Counted from the first letter of the stretch, positions 34,901 to 42,525 are shown. The stretch is DNA of 64,000 bases from 66-474 sp051954935 (GCA_051954935.1 JBQCHG010000055.1:59103-123102); one strand, 5' to 3'. A program made the numbers and translations. Notes: generated from the letters alone by a model not told the origin.

Positions 34901-36169
34901 AGTGCCGTCCAGAGCGTCCGCGCCAGGCAGCTCGCCGTGCGCGTTCGCACCCAGCGCATGCAGGTGCGCGACCACTGCGTAGCGGCCGTTCGCGCTCCAG
35001 CGCATCGCCGCGGCGGCGATCTGCGCGTGCGGGTGCGCCGCGGTGATCCAGTCGCTCACGCCAGCAGGCGCCTGCGGCAGCAGGCCGATGAACGGCAACA
35101 GCGGCGTGAGATCCAGATCGCGCGCGGCCAATGAGATCCTGCGTGCGTTGCCGCTGCCATGCATCTGCAGGATCAGGCCGCCGACATCGTCGATGTCGTC
35201 GCCGGACTTGCCGGCGTCGCGATAGCGCAGTTCCCATCCATCCGGCTTGCGGTTCAATTCGACCACGCCGGAGAGCGCCGGCGTTTCGGCATGGCGTCCG
35301 CCGGGCGCACCCAGCGCGAGGTCGCGCAAATTGAAACGCGCCGCCACGCTTCGCAGGCCGTTGCCGCGCCAGCTTCCCCACAGTTCCAGATCACCTCGGC
35401 CGCTGCGCAGGTGCAAGCCCTGCAGGTCCACGTCGCGCGCCATGCTGGCGAGATCGAGCGCGCGGCCGACGATGTAGAGATCGGCATCCTGCTTCACCGG
35501 GTCGAAGCGACCGATGATCGTGATCGGCCGTGGCGAACCTTGTCGCGCCACATCGCCGCCGAATCGCAACGTGCCGCCGACGCTGACCACGCGCAGCCGC
35601 GGCGAAGACAACATGTAACTGCGCTGCGCCTCGGCATCATCGATGCCGACGGTCAGATTGCGCAGATCCAGGTCGACCGGCAGCGACTGCAGCGGCGCCT
35701 GCTGGTTCTGGTTCGGATTGCCCAGGCCCAGCACGCGCCAGCCGGACGCGTCGTGGCGCATGCGCAGTTCCAGCCCGGTGAGCCGCAAAGTGATCCAGCG
35801 ATGCGCGGGTTTGAGCCAGGCGGAAAGATCGAACTTGATCGCCGCACGACGCAGCGAAAGCGACTCGCCGCCTTTGTATTCCGGCCCGAGCGTGAGCCCG
35901 TGCACGATCAGCAGCGGACCGGAAGGCTGCCACTCGCTTTCCACCGAATCGAAGTGCACCGGCCGGTGCAGGCGTTGCGAAAGCAGGCCCGCCAGCTGGT
36001 CGGGATAATGCGCCGCCAGCGGCATCGCCAACTGCAGCAGGCCGATCGCCACCGCCGCCGCGATCAACGCCGCGGCGATCAGCGCGCCGAGAAAAAACCG
36101 CGCGCGGCGAAGACGATGGCGCCAGGGGTTCACGCGGAGGCCTCGGTAAGGATGCCGAGCCGCCCGCAA
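31952..36169 (-). CDS. yhdP: AsmA-like envelope protein YhdP
   Basis: Very large (1405 aa) inner-membrane-anchored periplasmic protein of the AsmA/YhdP group, which in E. coli bridges the envelope and supports phospholipid transport to the outer membrane. A basic N-terminus ('NPWRHRLRRARFF') precedes one membrane anchor ('LGALIAAALIAAAVAIGLLQ'), then long beta-rich repeats ('VHFDSVESEWQPSGPLLIVH' at the start of the family domain), ending with 'FSIGEGRILEVKPGVGRLFG', 'GLGFNSVTGDLTLRGGNAYT' and 'YSITGSWTHPVITTI'. The last ~75 residues are a Pro/Ala-rich tail, unusual for the family. GTG at 36133 is a plausible alternative start with GAGG upstream. Repeat B copy 1 ends about 11 bp before the ATG. 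Confidence 0.93.
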   Translation of the reverse strand: MRAARHPYRGLRVNPWRHRLRRARFFLGALIAAALIAAAVAIGLLQLAMPLAAHYPDQLAGLLSQRLHRPVHFDSVESEWQPSGPLLIVHGLTLGPEYKGGESLSLRRAAIKFDLSAWLKPAHRWITLRLTGLELRMRHDASGWRVLGLGNPNQNQQAPLQSLPVDLDLRNLTVGIDDAEAQRSYMLSSPRLRVVSVGGTLRFGGDVARQGSPRPITIIGRFDPVKQDADLYIVGRALDLASMARDVDLQGLHLRSGRGDLELWGSWRGNGLRSVAARFNLRDLALGAPGGRHAETPALSGVVELNRKPDGWELRYRDAGKSGDDIDDVGGLILQMHGSGNARRISLAARDLDLTPLLPFIGLLPQAPAGVSDWITAAHPHAQIAAAAMRWSANGRYAVVAHLHALGANAHGELPGADALDGTLRGDNESLSFEIPGQAITLDYPAVFRQPFAFSVFGGTLVAWREDGLWHFATDQLDFDNDQFGGQGRALVILPEGGKPFVDAYAMVTHAEVPAAKLFWPSSMPASTIQWLDRGLVAGKVEAGSVVMRGSLDDWPFVNHKGRFDALGRVSGAVLDYGDDWPRADHIDATAEFLDNQMIIEATHAETMGNTITHAIATIPDLGNGELNLAAEGRGTGATLLGFVKSSPVGKDAAATLSSLDLSGDGKLSFTLVIPFAKPETFALDGNLQLSNGAVVARQWNLVLQALNGRLHFDQKGFRADNISARWHGAPASLSIALGGDTADPAYQLQAVLNGAFSTASMLQDYPDLAPLAKIAQGTSNFRIGFTIAAGGKPENAPKMLSVQSDMRGIALQLPAPLDKPASATLPMNLQLGMPIPGAEIDLSLGDLLRARGHLPDTTAHKPASLGVMFGTTQPGIPASGMVVNGRAPTLDLGGWAELAAGEGASTNPQTSTAAAAVNGLPTLTEAQVSTDEALAFGTRLGRLSLRFATNADAHVIGFDGTSLAGTLTLPTSNLAQRGISADLQRLYWPEAPTPPATAPASAAPAVAATSKPAASNAAANTVATTGTAPAANATTTVATKPAVPANTVPPDALSGVAPASLPPLHISVADLRLGDARLGETHFESAPVANGMHIARMETQSKSVQIHAQGDWLGTAQANHSQMKIDLRSDDLGRMLEAFGFGGLIGGGENTHVVIDGSWPGAPTAFALANMEGTLKFSIGEGRILEVKPGVGRLFGLFSIADLPRRLTLDFGDVYKSGLGFNSVTGDLTLRGGNAYTDGVEIKGPAADIHIRGRTGLRTHDYDQIVDASPHTGGALAVVGAVVGGPIGAAAGLALSRGLNQVTHARYSITGSWTHPVITTISKTVSKVPAQPAPTQSGAPPVPATSTARPPPPVSGATPPAPPSAARPAQAASRAKPPAAKPRAAPPAPVSSRAAPPASAGSGS

Positions 36170-36179
36170 CCGGCGCTAC

Positions 36180-36532
36180 GCAGGCCATGGATGGCCGTGT
36201 CGAAGTGAGCTCTCCGGCGCCGTCGCATGACGCCGAGCATCGCAGCGCCAAGCGGGAGCAAGGCGCGATGTCCGAGCACAGGGACGTGCGAGTTCGCGCC
36301 GGCCCGCTTGGCGCAAGATGCGATGGGCAGTCGAGCCAACCGGATGTTGGCGAGGCCGTCATCCCCGGCGCCAATGGCTTTGGTTACTTTCCCCGAAAGG
36401 AAAGTAACCCGCGCCGTGGGACGGTGCGGAAAAAGACATGGATGTCGGATTTCGGACTGCCCCGAGGCAAGCGTTTCCCCCACCCTTCCGATTGCTGTCG
36501 CACCTGGCTTGCCTCTCCAGCAAGCGGGAATG
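36180..36532. repeat. Dispersed multi-hairpin repeat B, copy 1 (rng-yhdP gap)
   Basis: About 350 bp matching 38846-39222 in the same orientation. Conserved parts include GGCCAT-GG-ATGGCC (at 36183-36196), GTGTCGAAGTGAGC, GATGTCCGAGCACAGGGA, GTGCGAGTTCGCGCCGG, GCCAAC-CGGAT-GTTGGC, GGCGCCAATGGCTTT, the 11-bp perfect stem GGTTACTTTCC (36382-36392)/GGAAAGTAACC (36399-36409) with loop CCGAAA, GACAT-GG-ATGTC, and a less conserved distal block with TGCTGTCGCAC and TGGCTT. It fills the gap between the rng stop and the yhdP start. Neither strand has a convincing gene in it. Confidence 0.85.
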
Positions 36533-36574
36533 GGGAAAAACCGCGGCCGCAGCATGGGGATGTGGCAGTAAAGG

Positions 36575-38068
36575 TCAAAGCAGGACCACATCGAACTGCT
36601 CCTGCGCATACTGCTCCTCGGGCTGGAAGCGGATGGTCTTGCCGATGAAGGCCTCCAGTTCGGTGACCGCCGCCGAATCCTCCTCCAGGATGCGAGTGAC
36701 CACGCGCGGGCTGGCCAGCACCAACAGCTTCTCCGCGTCGAACTGGCGCACCGCGCGGGTGATCTCGCGGAATATCTCGTAGGAAATCGTCTCGGCGGTC
36801 TTGATCTTGCCGCGCCCGGCACACTCCGGGCACGGTTCGCACAATTGCCGTTCGAGGCTCTCGGTGGTGCGCTTGCGCGTCATCTCCACCAGCCCGAGCG
36901 GACTCATCTCGTACACCGTGGTGCGCGCGTGATCCTTCACCAGCGATTTTTCCAGCGTGCGCAGCACCTGGCGCCGGTGCTCGGGATCGTGCATGTCGAT
37001 GAAGTCGATGATGATGATGCCGCCGAGGTTGCGCAGCCGCAGTTGCCGCGCGGCCGCCTGCGCAGCCTCCAGGTTGGTGCGGAACACCGTCTCCTCGAGA
37101 TTGCGCGTCCCCAGGTATGCGCCGGTGTTGACGTCGATCGTGGTCATTGCCTCGGTCTGGTCTATCACCAGATGGCCGCCGGATTTCAGCGGCACTTCCT
37201 TGCGCAGGGCTTTCTGGATTTCGTCCTCGACGCTGTACAGGTCGAAGATCGGCCGTTCGCCGGAATAATGTTCGATCCGCTCCGCAAGGTGCGGCATGAA
37301 GCGGTGCGCGAAGTCCAGCGTGCGCTGGTAGGTTTCGCGCGAATCCACGCGCACCTTCTCGATGTCGTCGTGCATCAGGTCGCGCAGCACGCGCAGCGGC
37401 AGCGGCGGCTCTTCGTACACCCGCGTGCCAGGCTCGGCGCGCGCGATGTTCTCCTGCACGACCTGCCAGACCTTGCCGACGTAGGCGATGTCCTCGGCCA
37501 GCGCGGCTTCGTCCTCGCCTTCGGCGTTGGTGCGCGCGATATAGCCGCGCTCGCCCCCGCCGGAAAGCCGGGTGAGGATCTCCTTCAGGCGCGCACGCTC
37601 GGCCTCGTCCTCGATCCGCACCGACACGCCATGCAGGCGCGTGTGCGGCAGCAGCACCAGATAGCGCGAGGGGATGGAAAGATGCGCAGACAGCCGCGCA
37701 CCCTTGCCGCCGATCGGATCCTTGATCACCTGCACGATCACGCGTTGGCCTTCATGCACCAGCTCGTTGATCGGCGGCGTCGGCAGCGGACCGGCGGCAT
37801 GGCCATTGCCCTCGGCCTCCTCCGCGGTCAGCGCCGGCGGCGCGCGCACGATATCCGAGGCATGCAGGAAAGCCGCTCGGCCAAGACCGATCTCGACGAA
37901 GGCCGCCTGCATGCCGGGCATGACCCGCTGCACGCGCCCGCAATAGATGTTGCCGACGTAGCCGCGCTTGCCGGTGCGCTCGACGTGCACCTCCTGCAGC
38001 ATGCCGTTCTCGACCACGCCCACGCGGGTTTCGCGCGGAGTGACGTTGATCAGGATTTCCTCGCTCAT
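36575..38068 (-). CDS. rng: Ribonuclease G (Rng)
   Basis: Endoribonuclease of the RNase E/G family that matures the 5' end of 16S rRNA. The 497 residues have the S1-type domain ('RGYVGNIYCGRVQRVMPGMQ'), catalytic D312 ('TTIDVNTGAYLG') and D355 ('IIIIDFIDMHDPEHRRQ'), and the Zn-link cysteines C413 and C416 ('CPECAGRGKIK'). It lacks the long disordered C-terminus of RNase E, as expected. The ATG at 38068 starts the usual 'MSEEILINVTPRETRVGVVE'. Gene order maf-rng-yhdP-tldD is the same as in E. coli. So both RNase E and RNase G are present in this window. Confidence 0.97.
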   Translation of the reverse strand: MSEEILINVTPRETRVGVVENGMLQEVHVERTGKRGYVGNIYCGRVQRVMPGMQAAFVEIGLGRAAFLHASDIVRAPPALTAEEAEGNGHAAGPLPTPPINELVHEGQRVIVQVIKDPIGGKGARLSAHLSIPSRYLVLLPHTRLHGVSVRIEDEAERARLKEILTRLSGGGERGYIARTNAEGEDEAALAEDIAYVGKVWQVVQENIARAEPGTRVYEEPPLPLRVLRDLMHDDIEKVRVDSRETYQRTLDFAHRFMPHLAERIEHYSGERPIFDLYSVEDEIQKALRKEVPLKSGGHLVIDQTEAMTTIDVNTGAYLGTRNLEETVFRTNLEAAQAAARQLRLRNLGGIIIIDFIDMHDPEHRRQVLRTLEKSLVKDHARTTVYEMSPLGLVEMTRKRTTESLERQLCEPCPECAGRGKIKTAETISYEIFREITRAVRQFDAEKLLVLASPRVVTRILEEDSAAVTELEAFIGKTIRFQPEEQYAQEQFDVVLL

Positions 38069-38152
38069 CCTTGCTCCGCAGGAAATGTTCAGCAAGCAAT
38101 CTTCCATGAAGCGCTTGCCCGCCCGCACCTCCCTGTGCGTGCGTCCGCCGGC

Positions 38153-38177
38153 GCGAGATGCCATTCAGGCATCTCGC
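38153..38177. other. Perfect 10-bp hairpin between maf and rng
   Basis: GCGAGATGCC (38153-38162), loop ATTCA, GGCATCTCGC (38168-38177). It is in the 177-bp gap after maf and before rng on the minus strand. No T run follows on either strand, so it is more likely a processing/stability hairpin or a repeat unit than an intrinsic terminator. Confidence 0.5.
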
Positions 38178-38245
38178 GAAAGCCCCGGTCCACCCTTATA
38201 GCCCGCCGGCCCTGAACCTGTCGATTCGGTTTCCCCGCCTTCGGC

Positions 38246-38818
38246 TCAGATGGCCACGCCGAAATCCCGCAACAGCTGCACGGTCTCGTGCAATGGCAGG
38301 CCCATCACCCCGGAATAGCTGCCGGACAGGTGCGTGATGAAGGCCGCGGCCCGGCCCTGGATCGCATAAGCACCGGCCTTGCCGAACGGCTCGCCGGTAG
38401 CGACGTAGGCCGCGATCGTTGTCGCGTCCAGTTCCGCGAAGCTGACGTCCGAAACGCTCGTCGCGGCCTTCCGCCGCGCCTTGTCCATGCCCCACACGGT
38501 CGAAATAACCCGGTGCGTCCGGCCGGACAACGCCCCCAACATGGCGGCCGCGTCTTCCGCGTCGCACGGCTTGCCGAACACGCGCTCATCCAATGCGACT
38601 TCCGTATCCGCGCCCAGCACGATGGCTTCGTCATCGCGACCGCGCACCACCTCCAGCCCGGCCAATGCCTTCTCGCGCGCGACGCGGCCGACGTAGTCCT
38701 CGGCGGATTCGCCGGGGCGGCGGATTTCAGGCACCTCCACTTGCAGCAGCTCGAACGCGACACCGAGCTGTTCGAGCAACTGCCTGCGGCGCGGGGATTG
38801 GGAGGCGAGATAGAGCAT
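38246..38818 (-). CDS. maf: Maf-family nucleoside triphosphate pyrophosphatase
   Basis: Hydrolyses non-canonical or methylated nucleotides (dTTP/UTP or m7GTP class) to monophosphates. The 190-residue protein starts with the signature 'MLYLASQSPRRRQLLEQLGV' and has 'AIVLGADTEVALDERVFGKP', 'LSGRTHRVISTVWGM', 'EPFGKAGAYAIQGRAAAFI' and 'SGSYSGVMGLPLHET'. The AYAIQG and SGSYSGVMGLP motifs suggest the YhdE-type dTTP/UTPase, which is also the E. coli neighbour of rng. The ATG at 38818 is fixed by the family N-terminus; repeat B copy 2 begins 28 bp upstream. Confidence 0.95.
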   Translation of the reverse strand: MLYLASQSPRRRQLLEQLGVAFELLQVEVPEIRRPGESAEDYVGRVAREKALAGLEVVRGRDDEAIVLGADTEVALDERVFGKPCDAEDAAAMLGALSGRTHRVISTVWGMDKARRKAATSVSDVSFAELDATTIAAYVATGEPFGKAGAYAIQGRAAAFITHLSGSYSGVMGLPLHETVQLLRDFGVAI

Positions 38819-38845
38819 CTCGGAAGCATAATGGCCACCCCCACC

Positions 38846-39222
38846 GCAGGCCATGGATGGCCGTGTCGAAGTGAGCTTAAGGCGCCCGTTGCATGATGCC
38901 GAGCATCGCAGCCGGGCGCGCGGGAAAGGCACGATGTCCGAGCACAGGGATGTGCGAGTTCGCGCCGGCGCGCGCCCGGCAAGAAGCGCAGGGAAGTTGA
39001 GCCAACCGGATGTTGGCGAAACCGTCATGCCCGGCGCCAATGGCTTTGGTTACTTTCCCCGAAAGGAAAGTAACCCGCGCCGCTGGACGGCGCGGAAAAG
39101 ACATGGATGTCGAACGGCAAAGTCGCTGAGCCCCGGCTTTCACCGGGATTACGGATCTGCGAGATTTCCTCACCCTGCCAAAGTGCTGTCGCACTTGGCT
39201 TCCCTCTCCCGCGAGCGGGAGA
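38846..39222. repeat. Dispersed multi-hairpin repeat B, copy 2 (rlmH-maf gap)
   Basis: Second copy of the element at 36180-36532, same orientation. It has the same series of stems: GGCCAT-GG-ATGGCC, GCCAAC-CGGAT-GTTGGC, GGTTACTTTCC (39048-39058)/GGAAAGTAACC (39065-39075) with loop CCGAAA, and GACAT-GG-ATGTC. The distal part differs, containing CCCCGGCTTTCACCGGG, then CACCCTGCC, TGCTGTCGCACTTGGCTT and CTCTCCCGCGAGCGGGAGAG. It fills nearly the whole gap between the rlmH stop (39229) and the maf start (38818). Open frames on both strands are likely by-products of base composition. Confidence 0.85.
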
Positions 39223-39228
39223 GAAACA

Positions 39229-39693
39229 TCAACCGCGATGATACGGATGGCCCGCCACGATCATCGCCGCGCGATACAACTGCTCGGCCACGACCAGGCG
39301 CACGAGCATGTGCGGCAAGGTCAAGGGACCAAGCGACCAGCGCTGGTTCGCGCGTTGCAACACCGCTTCCGAATGGCCGTCGGCACCGCCGATCAGGAAC
39401 GCGAGATCACGTCCGTCCATCCGCCAGCGTTTCAACTGTTCCGCGAGCTGTTCGCTCCTCCACGCGCTGCCGCGACCATCCAGCGCTATCACGTGCGCGT
39501 CGCGCGGCACGGCGGCGAGCAGCGCTTCCCCTTCTTCCGCCATCGCGCGCTTGAGATCACGACCGCGCACGGGCGGCTTGATCTCGATGAGCTCCAGCGG
39601 CAGTTCGCGACCGAGCCGCTTCCGGTACTCGGCGAAGCCTTCCGCCACCCACGCGGGCATCGCGACCCCGATCGCGACGATGCGCGCGCGCAT
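39229..39693 (-). CDS. rlmH: 23S rRNA (pseudouridine1915-N3)-methyltransferase (RlmH)
   Basis: SPOUT-class methyltransferase that methylates pseudouridine 1915 of 23S rRNA in assembled 70S ribosomes. The 154 residues equal the usual length (155). Motifs: 'MRARIVAIGVAMPAWVAEGF', 'VIALDGRGSAWRSEQLAEQL', 'LAFLIGGADGHSEAVLQRAN' (SAM-binding knot loop) and 'LTLPHMLVRLVVAEQLYRA' with the C-terminal 'HPYHRG'. The ATG at 39693 gives the exact family start. Partner of rsfS in a conserved gene pair. Confidence 0.97.
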   Translation of the reverse strand: MRARIVAIGVAMPAWVAEGFAEYRKRLGRELPLELIEIKPPVRGRDLKRAMAEEGEALLAAVPRDAHVIALDGRGSAWRSEQLAEQLKRWRMDGRDLAFLIGGADGHSEAVLQRANQRWSLGPLTLPHMLVRLVVAEQLYRAAMIVAGHPYHRG

Positions 39694-39776
39694 CAGAATT
39701 TTTTGCGATCGTTCCGGATCGCTCCTTCGAATAAGCAACGGTAATTACCAGGCTCTACGCCTCGATTGCTTTCAAA

Positions 39777-39794
39777 GCAGCCATCCTTGGCTGC
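39777..39794. other. Hairpin in the rsfS-rlmH gap
   Basis: GCAGCC (39777-39782), loop ATCCTT, GGCTGC (39789-39794), flanked by AAA on one side and CACTTTTC on the other. It lies 17 bp after the rsfS stop on the minus strand, inside the 118-bp gap to rlmH. On the plus strand it resembles a weak terminator; on the minus strand the following bases are TTTGAAAGC. Confidence 0.4.
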
Positions 39795-39811
39795 ACTTTT
39801 CAAAAGATCAC

Positions 39812-40213
39812 TCACTCGTTGGCGGCAGCGACGTCGTGATCGCCCACGGTCCAGAGGCGTTCGAGGCCGTAAAACTCGCGGATGCGCGGCAGCATCACGT
39901 GCACGATGACGTCGCCAAGATCCACCAGCACCCATTCGGCCTCGGTCTCGCCTTCCACACCCAGAGGCAGCATGCCGGCACGCTTGACGAACTTCACCAC
40001 CTCGTCGGCGATGGACTTGACGTGTCGGGTGGAGGTGCCGGAGGCGATGATCAGCAGGTCGGCGATGGAGGTCTTGCCACGCACGTCTATTTCGCGGACG
40101 TCGCGGGCCTTCAATTCGTCCAGTGCTTCGAGGATGCGCTGGCGCAGGACCTGTACGGAGGGAGCGGGGGAAACGGGTTCTTCGGTGCGACGGGACAACG
40201 GCTGGTTGCTCAA
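39812..40213 (-). CDS. rsfS: Ribosomal silencing factor RsfS
   Basis: Binds ribosomal protein uL14 and blocks subunit joining when nutrients are scarce. The conserved core is 'VLRQRILEALDELKARDVRE', 'DVRGKTSIADLLIIASGTST', 'RHVKSIADEVVKFVKRAG', 'EGETEAEWVLVDLGDVIVHV' and 'PRIREFYGLERLWTVG'. No ATG fits; the TTG at 40213 with a weak GAGG upstream gives 133 residues, longer than the ~105 core because of a 25-residue polar N-terminus. Another TTG at 40285, three bases after the nadD stop, would add 24 more. The pair nadD-rsfS is a standard neighbour arrangement. Confidence 0.93.
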   Translation of the reverse strand: MSNQPLSRRTEEPVSPAPSVQVLRQRILEALDELKARDVREIDVRGKTSIADLLIIASGTSTRHVKSIADEVVKFVKRAGMLPLGVEGETEAEWVLVDLGDVIVHVMLPRIREFYGLERLWTVGDHDVAAANE

Positions 40214-40290
40214 GTGTGTGCGGCCTCGGCCTGAGTGTGCGCGGGATGCGCGGCTCCAGTATGCGCGTCTTGGGCTCGCGCGCAAGTGCG

Positions 40291-40920
40291 TCAGCGGTAC
40301 GGCTCCAGCAGCGCCGGATCGGCAAACAACGCATCCGGCAGGAGCCAGCGCGGCTCATGGCCTTCGCGCAGCAGCGCGCGGATGCGGGTGGCGGAAATTT
40401 CCAGCTGCGTGATCGCGATGCGCAGCACGCGACCATTCGACGTCGTGCGCAACGCATCCGCGTTCGCCACTTCGCGCTGCGCCATTTCCGCCGCCAATTC
40501 GGGTGGCAACGACGGGAGGTGGCCGGGCCGTGTCAGCACACCGAAATGCGCCAGCCCGAACAACTCGCGCCAGCGATGCCAGTCCGGCAGTGCGGCGAAC
40601 GCATCCGAGCCGATCAGCAGCACCAGCGGGCGCATACCCACTTCTCCGCGCAATCCGGCCAGCGTGTCGAAGCTGTACGAAGGGCCGTTGCGATCCAGCT
40701 CTCGCGTGTCCAGGGCCAGCCGATCCTGTCCGGCCAGCGCGGCACGCAGCATCGCCACGCGTTGCAGGGCACTCGCCACCGGTGCAGGCCGGTGCGGCGG
40801 CACGTGCGCGGGCACCAGGCGAACTTCCGCATCCAGCGCCTCGGAAGCCTCCCACGCCGCGCGCAAGTGGCCCAGATGCACCGGATCGAACGTGCCGCCG
40901 AGGATGGCGAGGGGACGCAT
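40291..40920 (-). CDS. nadD: Nicotinate-nucleotide adenylyltransferase (NadD)
   Basis: Transfers AMP to nicotinate mononucleotide in NAD biosynthesis. The 209-residue protein starts 'MRPLAILGGTFDPVHLGHLR' with the (H/T)xGH nucleotidyltransferase motif (HLGH), followed by 'RLVPAHVPPHRP', 'LLIGSDAFAALPDWHRW' and the C-terminal ISxTxxR-type 'QLEISATRIRALLREG'. The ATG at 40920 is preferred; a GTG three codons earlier overlaps the holA stop. Lies in the leuS-lptE-holA-nadD-rsfS-rlmH cluster. Confidence 0.97.
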   Translation of the reverse strand: MRPLAILGGTFDPVHLGHLRAAWEASEALDAEVRLVPAHVPPHRPAPVASALQRVAMLRAALAGQDRLALDTRELDRNGPSYSFDTLAGLRGEVGMRPLVLLIGSDAFAALPDWHRWRELFGLAHFGVLTRPGHLPSLPPELAAEMAQREVANADALRTTSNGRVLRIAITQLEISATRIRALLREGHEPRWLLPDALFADPALLEPYR

Positions 40921-40925
40921 CGCGT

Positions 40926-41948
40926 TCACGCCAGCACGGCAGCTACGCGAGGTTGCGCGATCGCTACCAGCAGGCGCTCGAATTCGCGCCAGGGATCGCC
41001 GAACTCGCGGCCCTTGGCCATGCGGTCGATGCGCGCGCACCAGGCCACGCAATGCTCCCAGTGCGCAGGCCCGCGGCCGGCGCGCTTCAGGGCGCCGGCC
41101 AACAGACGCTGACGCGCCGGCCAGAAGTTGTATTCCGCACGCGCGGCGGTGGCGAAGTCATCGGCCGAAGCCAGCCGCAAGGCAAGCTCGAGCTGGTTGA
41201 GCAGCCAGCCCAACATCGGGATCAGGTCCTCGCCCTCCGCGCGCAAACCGTGGAGTATGCGCAATGCGCGCGCTGCATCGCCGCCGAATGCCGCATCGGT
41301 CAGCTTGAATACGTCGTAAAGCGCGCTGTCGGCATCCAGGGCTTCCAGTTCGCTCGCGGACACGCGGCCACCCTCGCGCAGCAGCGCGAGCTTGTCTATC
41401 TCCTGCGCGATCGCCAGCAGGTTCCCTTCCGCGCGCGAAGCCAGCAGCGCGACCGCATTTTCGTCCGGACTGAACCCGCGCGCGTGCATGCGCGCGCGTA
41501 TCCACGCGGGCAGTTCGTCCACGCGCAGCGCCTTGATGGGCACGTAGATGCCGTTGCGCTCGATCTCGCGCACCCACGCGCCTTCGTTCTTCTTGCTCCA
41601 TTGCGCCGCGCCGATCAGCAGCACGGTGTCGGGTGCGGGAGCCTTGCACCACTCGATGATTGCGGCGGAGCCTTCCTTGCCGACCAGGCCCGTGGGCACG
41701 CGCAGTTCGATCAGGCGGCGCGTCGAGAACAGCGACATGCTGGCGGAGGCGCGGGCGAGCTGGTTCCAGTCGAATTTCGCCTCCGCGTCCAGCACTTCGC
41801 GCTCTGCGAAACCCCGCGCCCGCGCCCGCGCGCGCAGCGCGTCGCAAGCTTCCTGCAACAGCAGCGGTTCGTCGCCGGCGATCAGGTAAACCGGCGCAAG
41901 CTCGCCCTTGCCGAGCGCCTTGTGGAAACTTTCGAGCGTGTTCGCCAT
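40926..41948 (-). CDS. holA: DNA polymerase III subunit delta (HolA)
   Basis: Clamp-loader subunit that opens the beta sliding clamp. The 340 residues match E. coli HolA (343). Typical segments: 'LAPVYLIAGDEPLLLQEACD', 'FDWNQLARASASMSLFSTRR', 'LLIGAAQWSKKNEGAWVREI', 'GRVSASELEALDADSALYD' and 'LRAEGEDLIPMLGWLLNQLE'. The ATG at 41948 gives 'MANTLESFHKALGKGELAPV'. It follows lptE with only 4 bp between stop and start, so it is translated from the same message. Confidence 0.96.
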   Translation of the reverse strand: MANTLESFHKALGKGELAPVYLIAGDEPLLLQEACDALRARARARGFAEREVLDAEAKFDWNQLARASASMSLFSTRRLIELRVPTGLVGKEGSAAIIEWCKAPAPDTVLLIGAAQWSKKNEGAWVREIERNGIYVPIKALRVDELPAWIRARMHARGFSPDENAVALLASRAEGNLLAIAQEIDKLALLREGGRVSASELEALDADSALYDVFKLTDAAFGGDAARALRILHGLRAEGEDLIPMLGWLLNQLELALRLASADDFATAARAEYNFWPARQRLLAGALKRAGRGPAHWEHCVAWCARIDRMAKGREFGDPWREFERLLVAIAQPRVAAVLA

Positions 41949-41952
41949 TGCG

Positions 41953-42525
41953 CTATGGCGAGGAGGAAGCGCCCGCCGGGATCGAGGTGGATTCGTCTTC
42001 GCTCGAAGACGGCACCAGCGTGCCCTTGCGACCGGCCGCCTCCAGCCGGCGCATGATCGCATCGGCCATCTCGCGGGTGAGGTCGCGCTGGAGCACTTCC
42101 GTCTGCGCGGCGGTGCCGATCGCCTGGAACGGATCGAAGGTGAACTCGTGCGAGAGATCTATGCTCTGCTGCGGCAGCACCACATTGCCGTCGCCGTCCT
42201 TCAGCGAGAAATCCACGTGGTAACGCACCGCGTACTCGCCCACGCGCGCGAAACCGGTCGAAGTCAGTATGTCGGTGCGAAACTGCGCCTTCACATCCAG
42301 TTCGGCCACTCCCGGGGCGGACTGATCCAGCACCTCCACCTTGCGCACGTTCAACGCGCGCGCGAGATCGCGCGGCAGTTCTCCGCCGCCACTCACGTTC
42401 ATGAAAACCTGCTGCTGCATCGGCACCGGCAGCGGCGCGCTCTGGCGCAGATGGAAGCCACAGGCAGAAAGTGTTCCGATCCCACCGAGGCACAACGCCA
42501 TTTGCAGCCATCGATTGGTGATCAT
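41953..42525 (-). CDS. lptE: LPS-assembly lipoprotein LptE
   Basis: Outer-membrane lipoprotein that plugs the LptD barrel and assists lipopolysaccharide insertion. The 190-residue product has a lipoprotein signal ('ALCLGGIGTLSAC', lipobox LSAC, lipidated Cys22), then the family opening 'CGFHLRQSAPLPVPMQQ' and 'VLDQSAPGVAELDVKAQF', 'YAVRYHVDFSLKDGDGNVVL'. The ATG at 42525 is the only start that yields a proper signal. The C-terminus is a Ser/Glu-rich tail. In the usual position between leuS and holA; lptD is not in the window. Confidence 0.93.
   Translation of the reverse strand: MITNRWLQMALCLGGIGTLSACGFHLRQSAPLPVPMQQQVFMNVSGGGELPRDLARALNVRKVEVLDQSAPGVAELDVKAQFRTDILTSTGFARVGEYAVRYHVDFSLKDGDGNVVLPQQSIDLSHEFTFDPFQAIGTAAQTEVLQRDLTREMADAIMRRLEAAGRKGTLVPSSSEDESTSIPAGASSSP

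Noticed and set aside
36187..36648. Possible small proteins encoded in repeat B (frames on both strands in both copies)
   Set aside because: The frames are interrupted or end differently between copies, and the pattern of conservation follows hairpins rather than codons. A peptide cannot be fully excluded.
40213..40290. Possible extra small gene between nadD and rsfS
   Set aside because: The stretch is open in the rsfS frame and better explained as leader or as an N-terminal extension from an upstream TTG.
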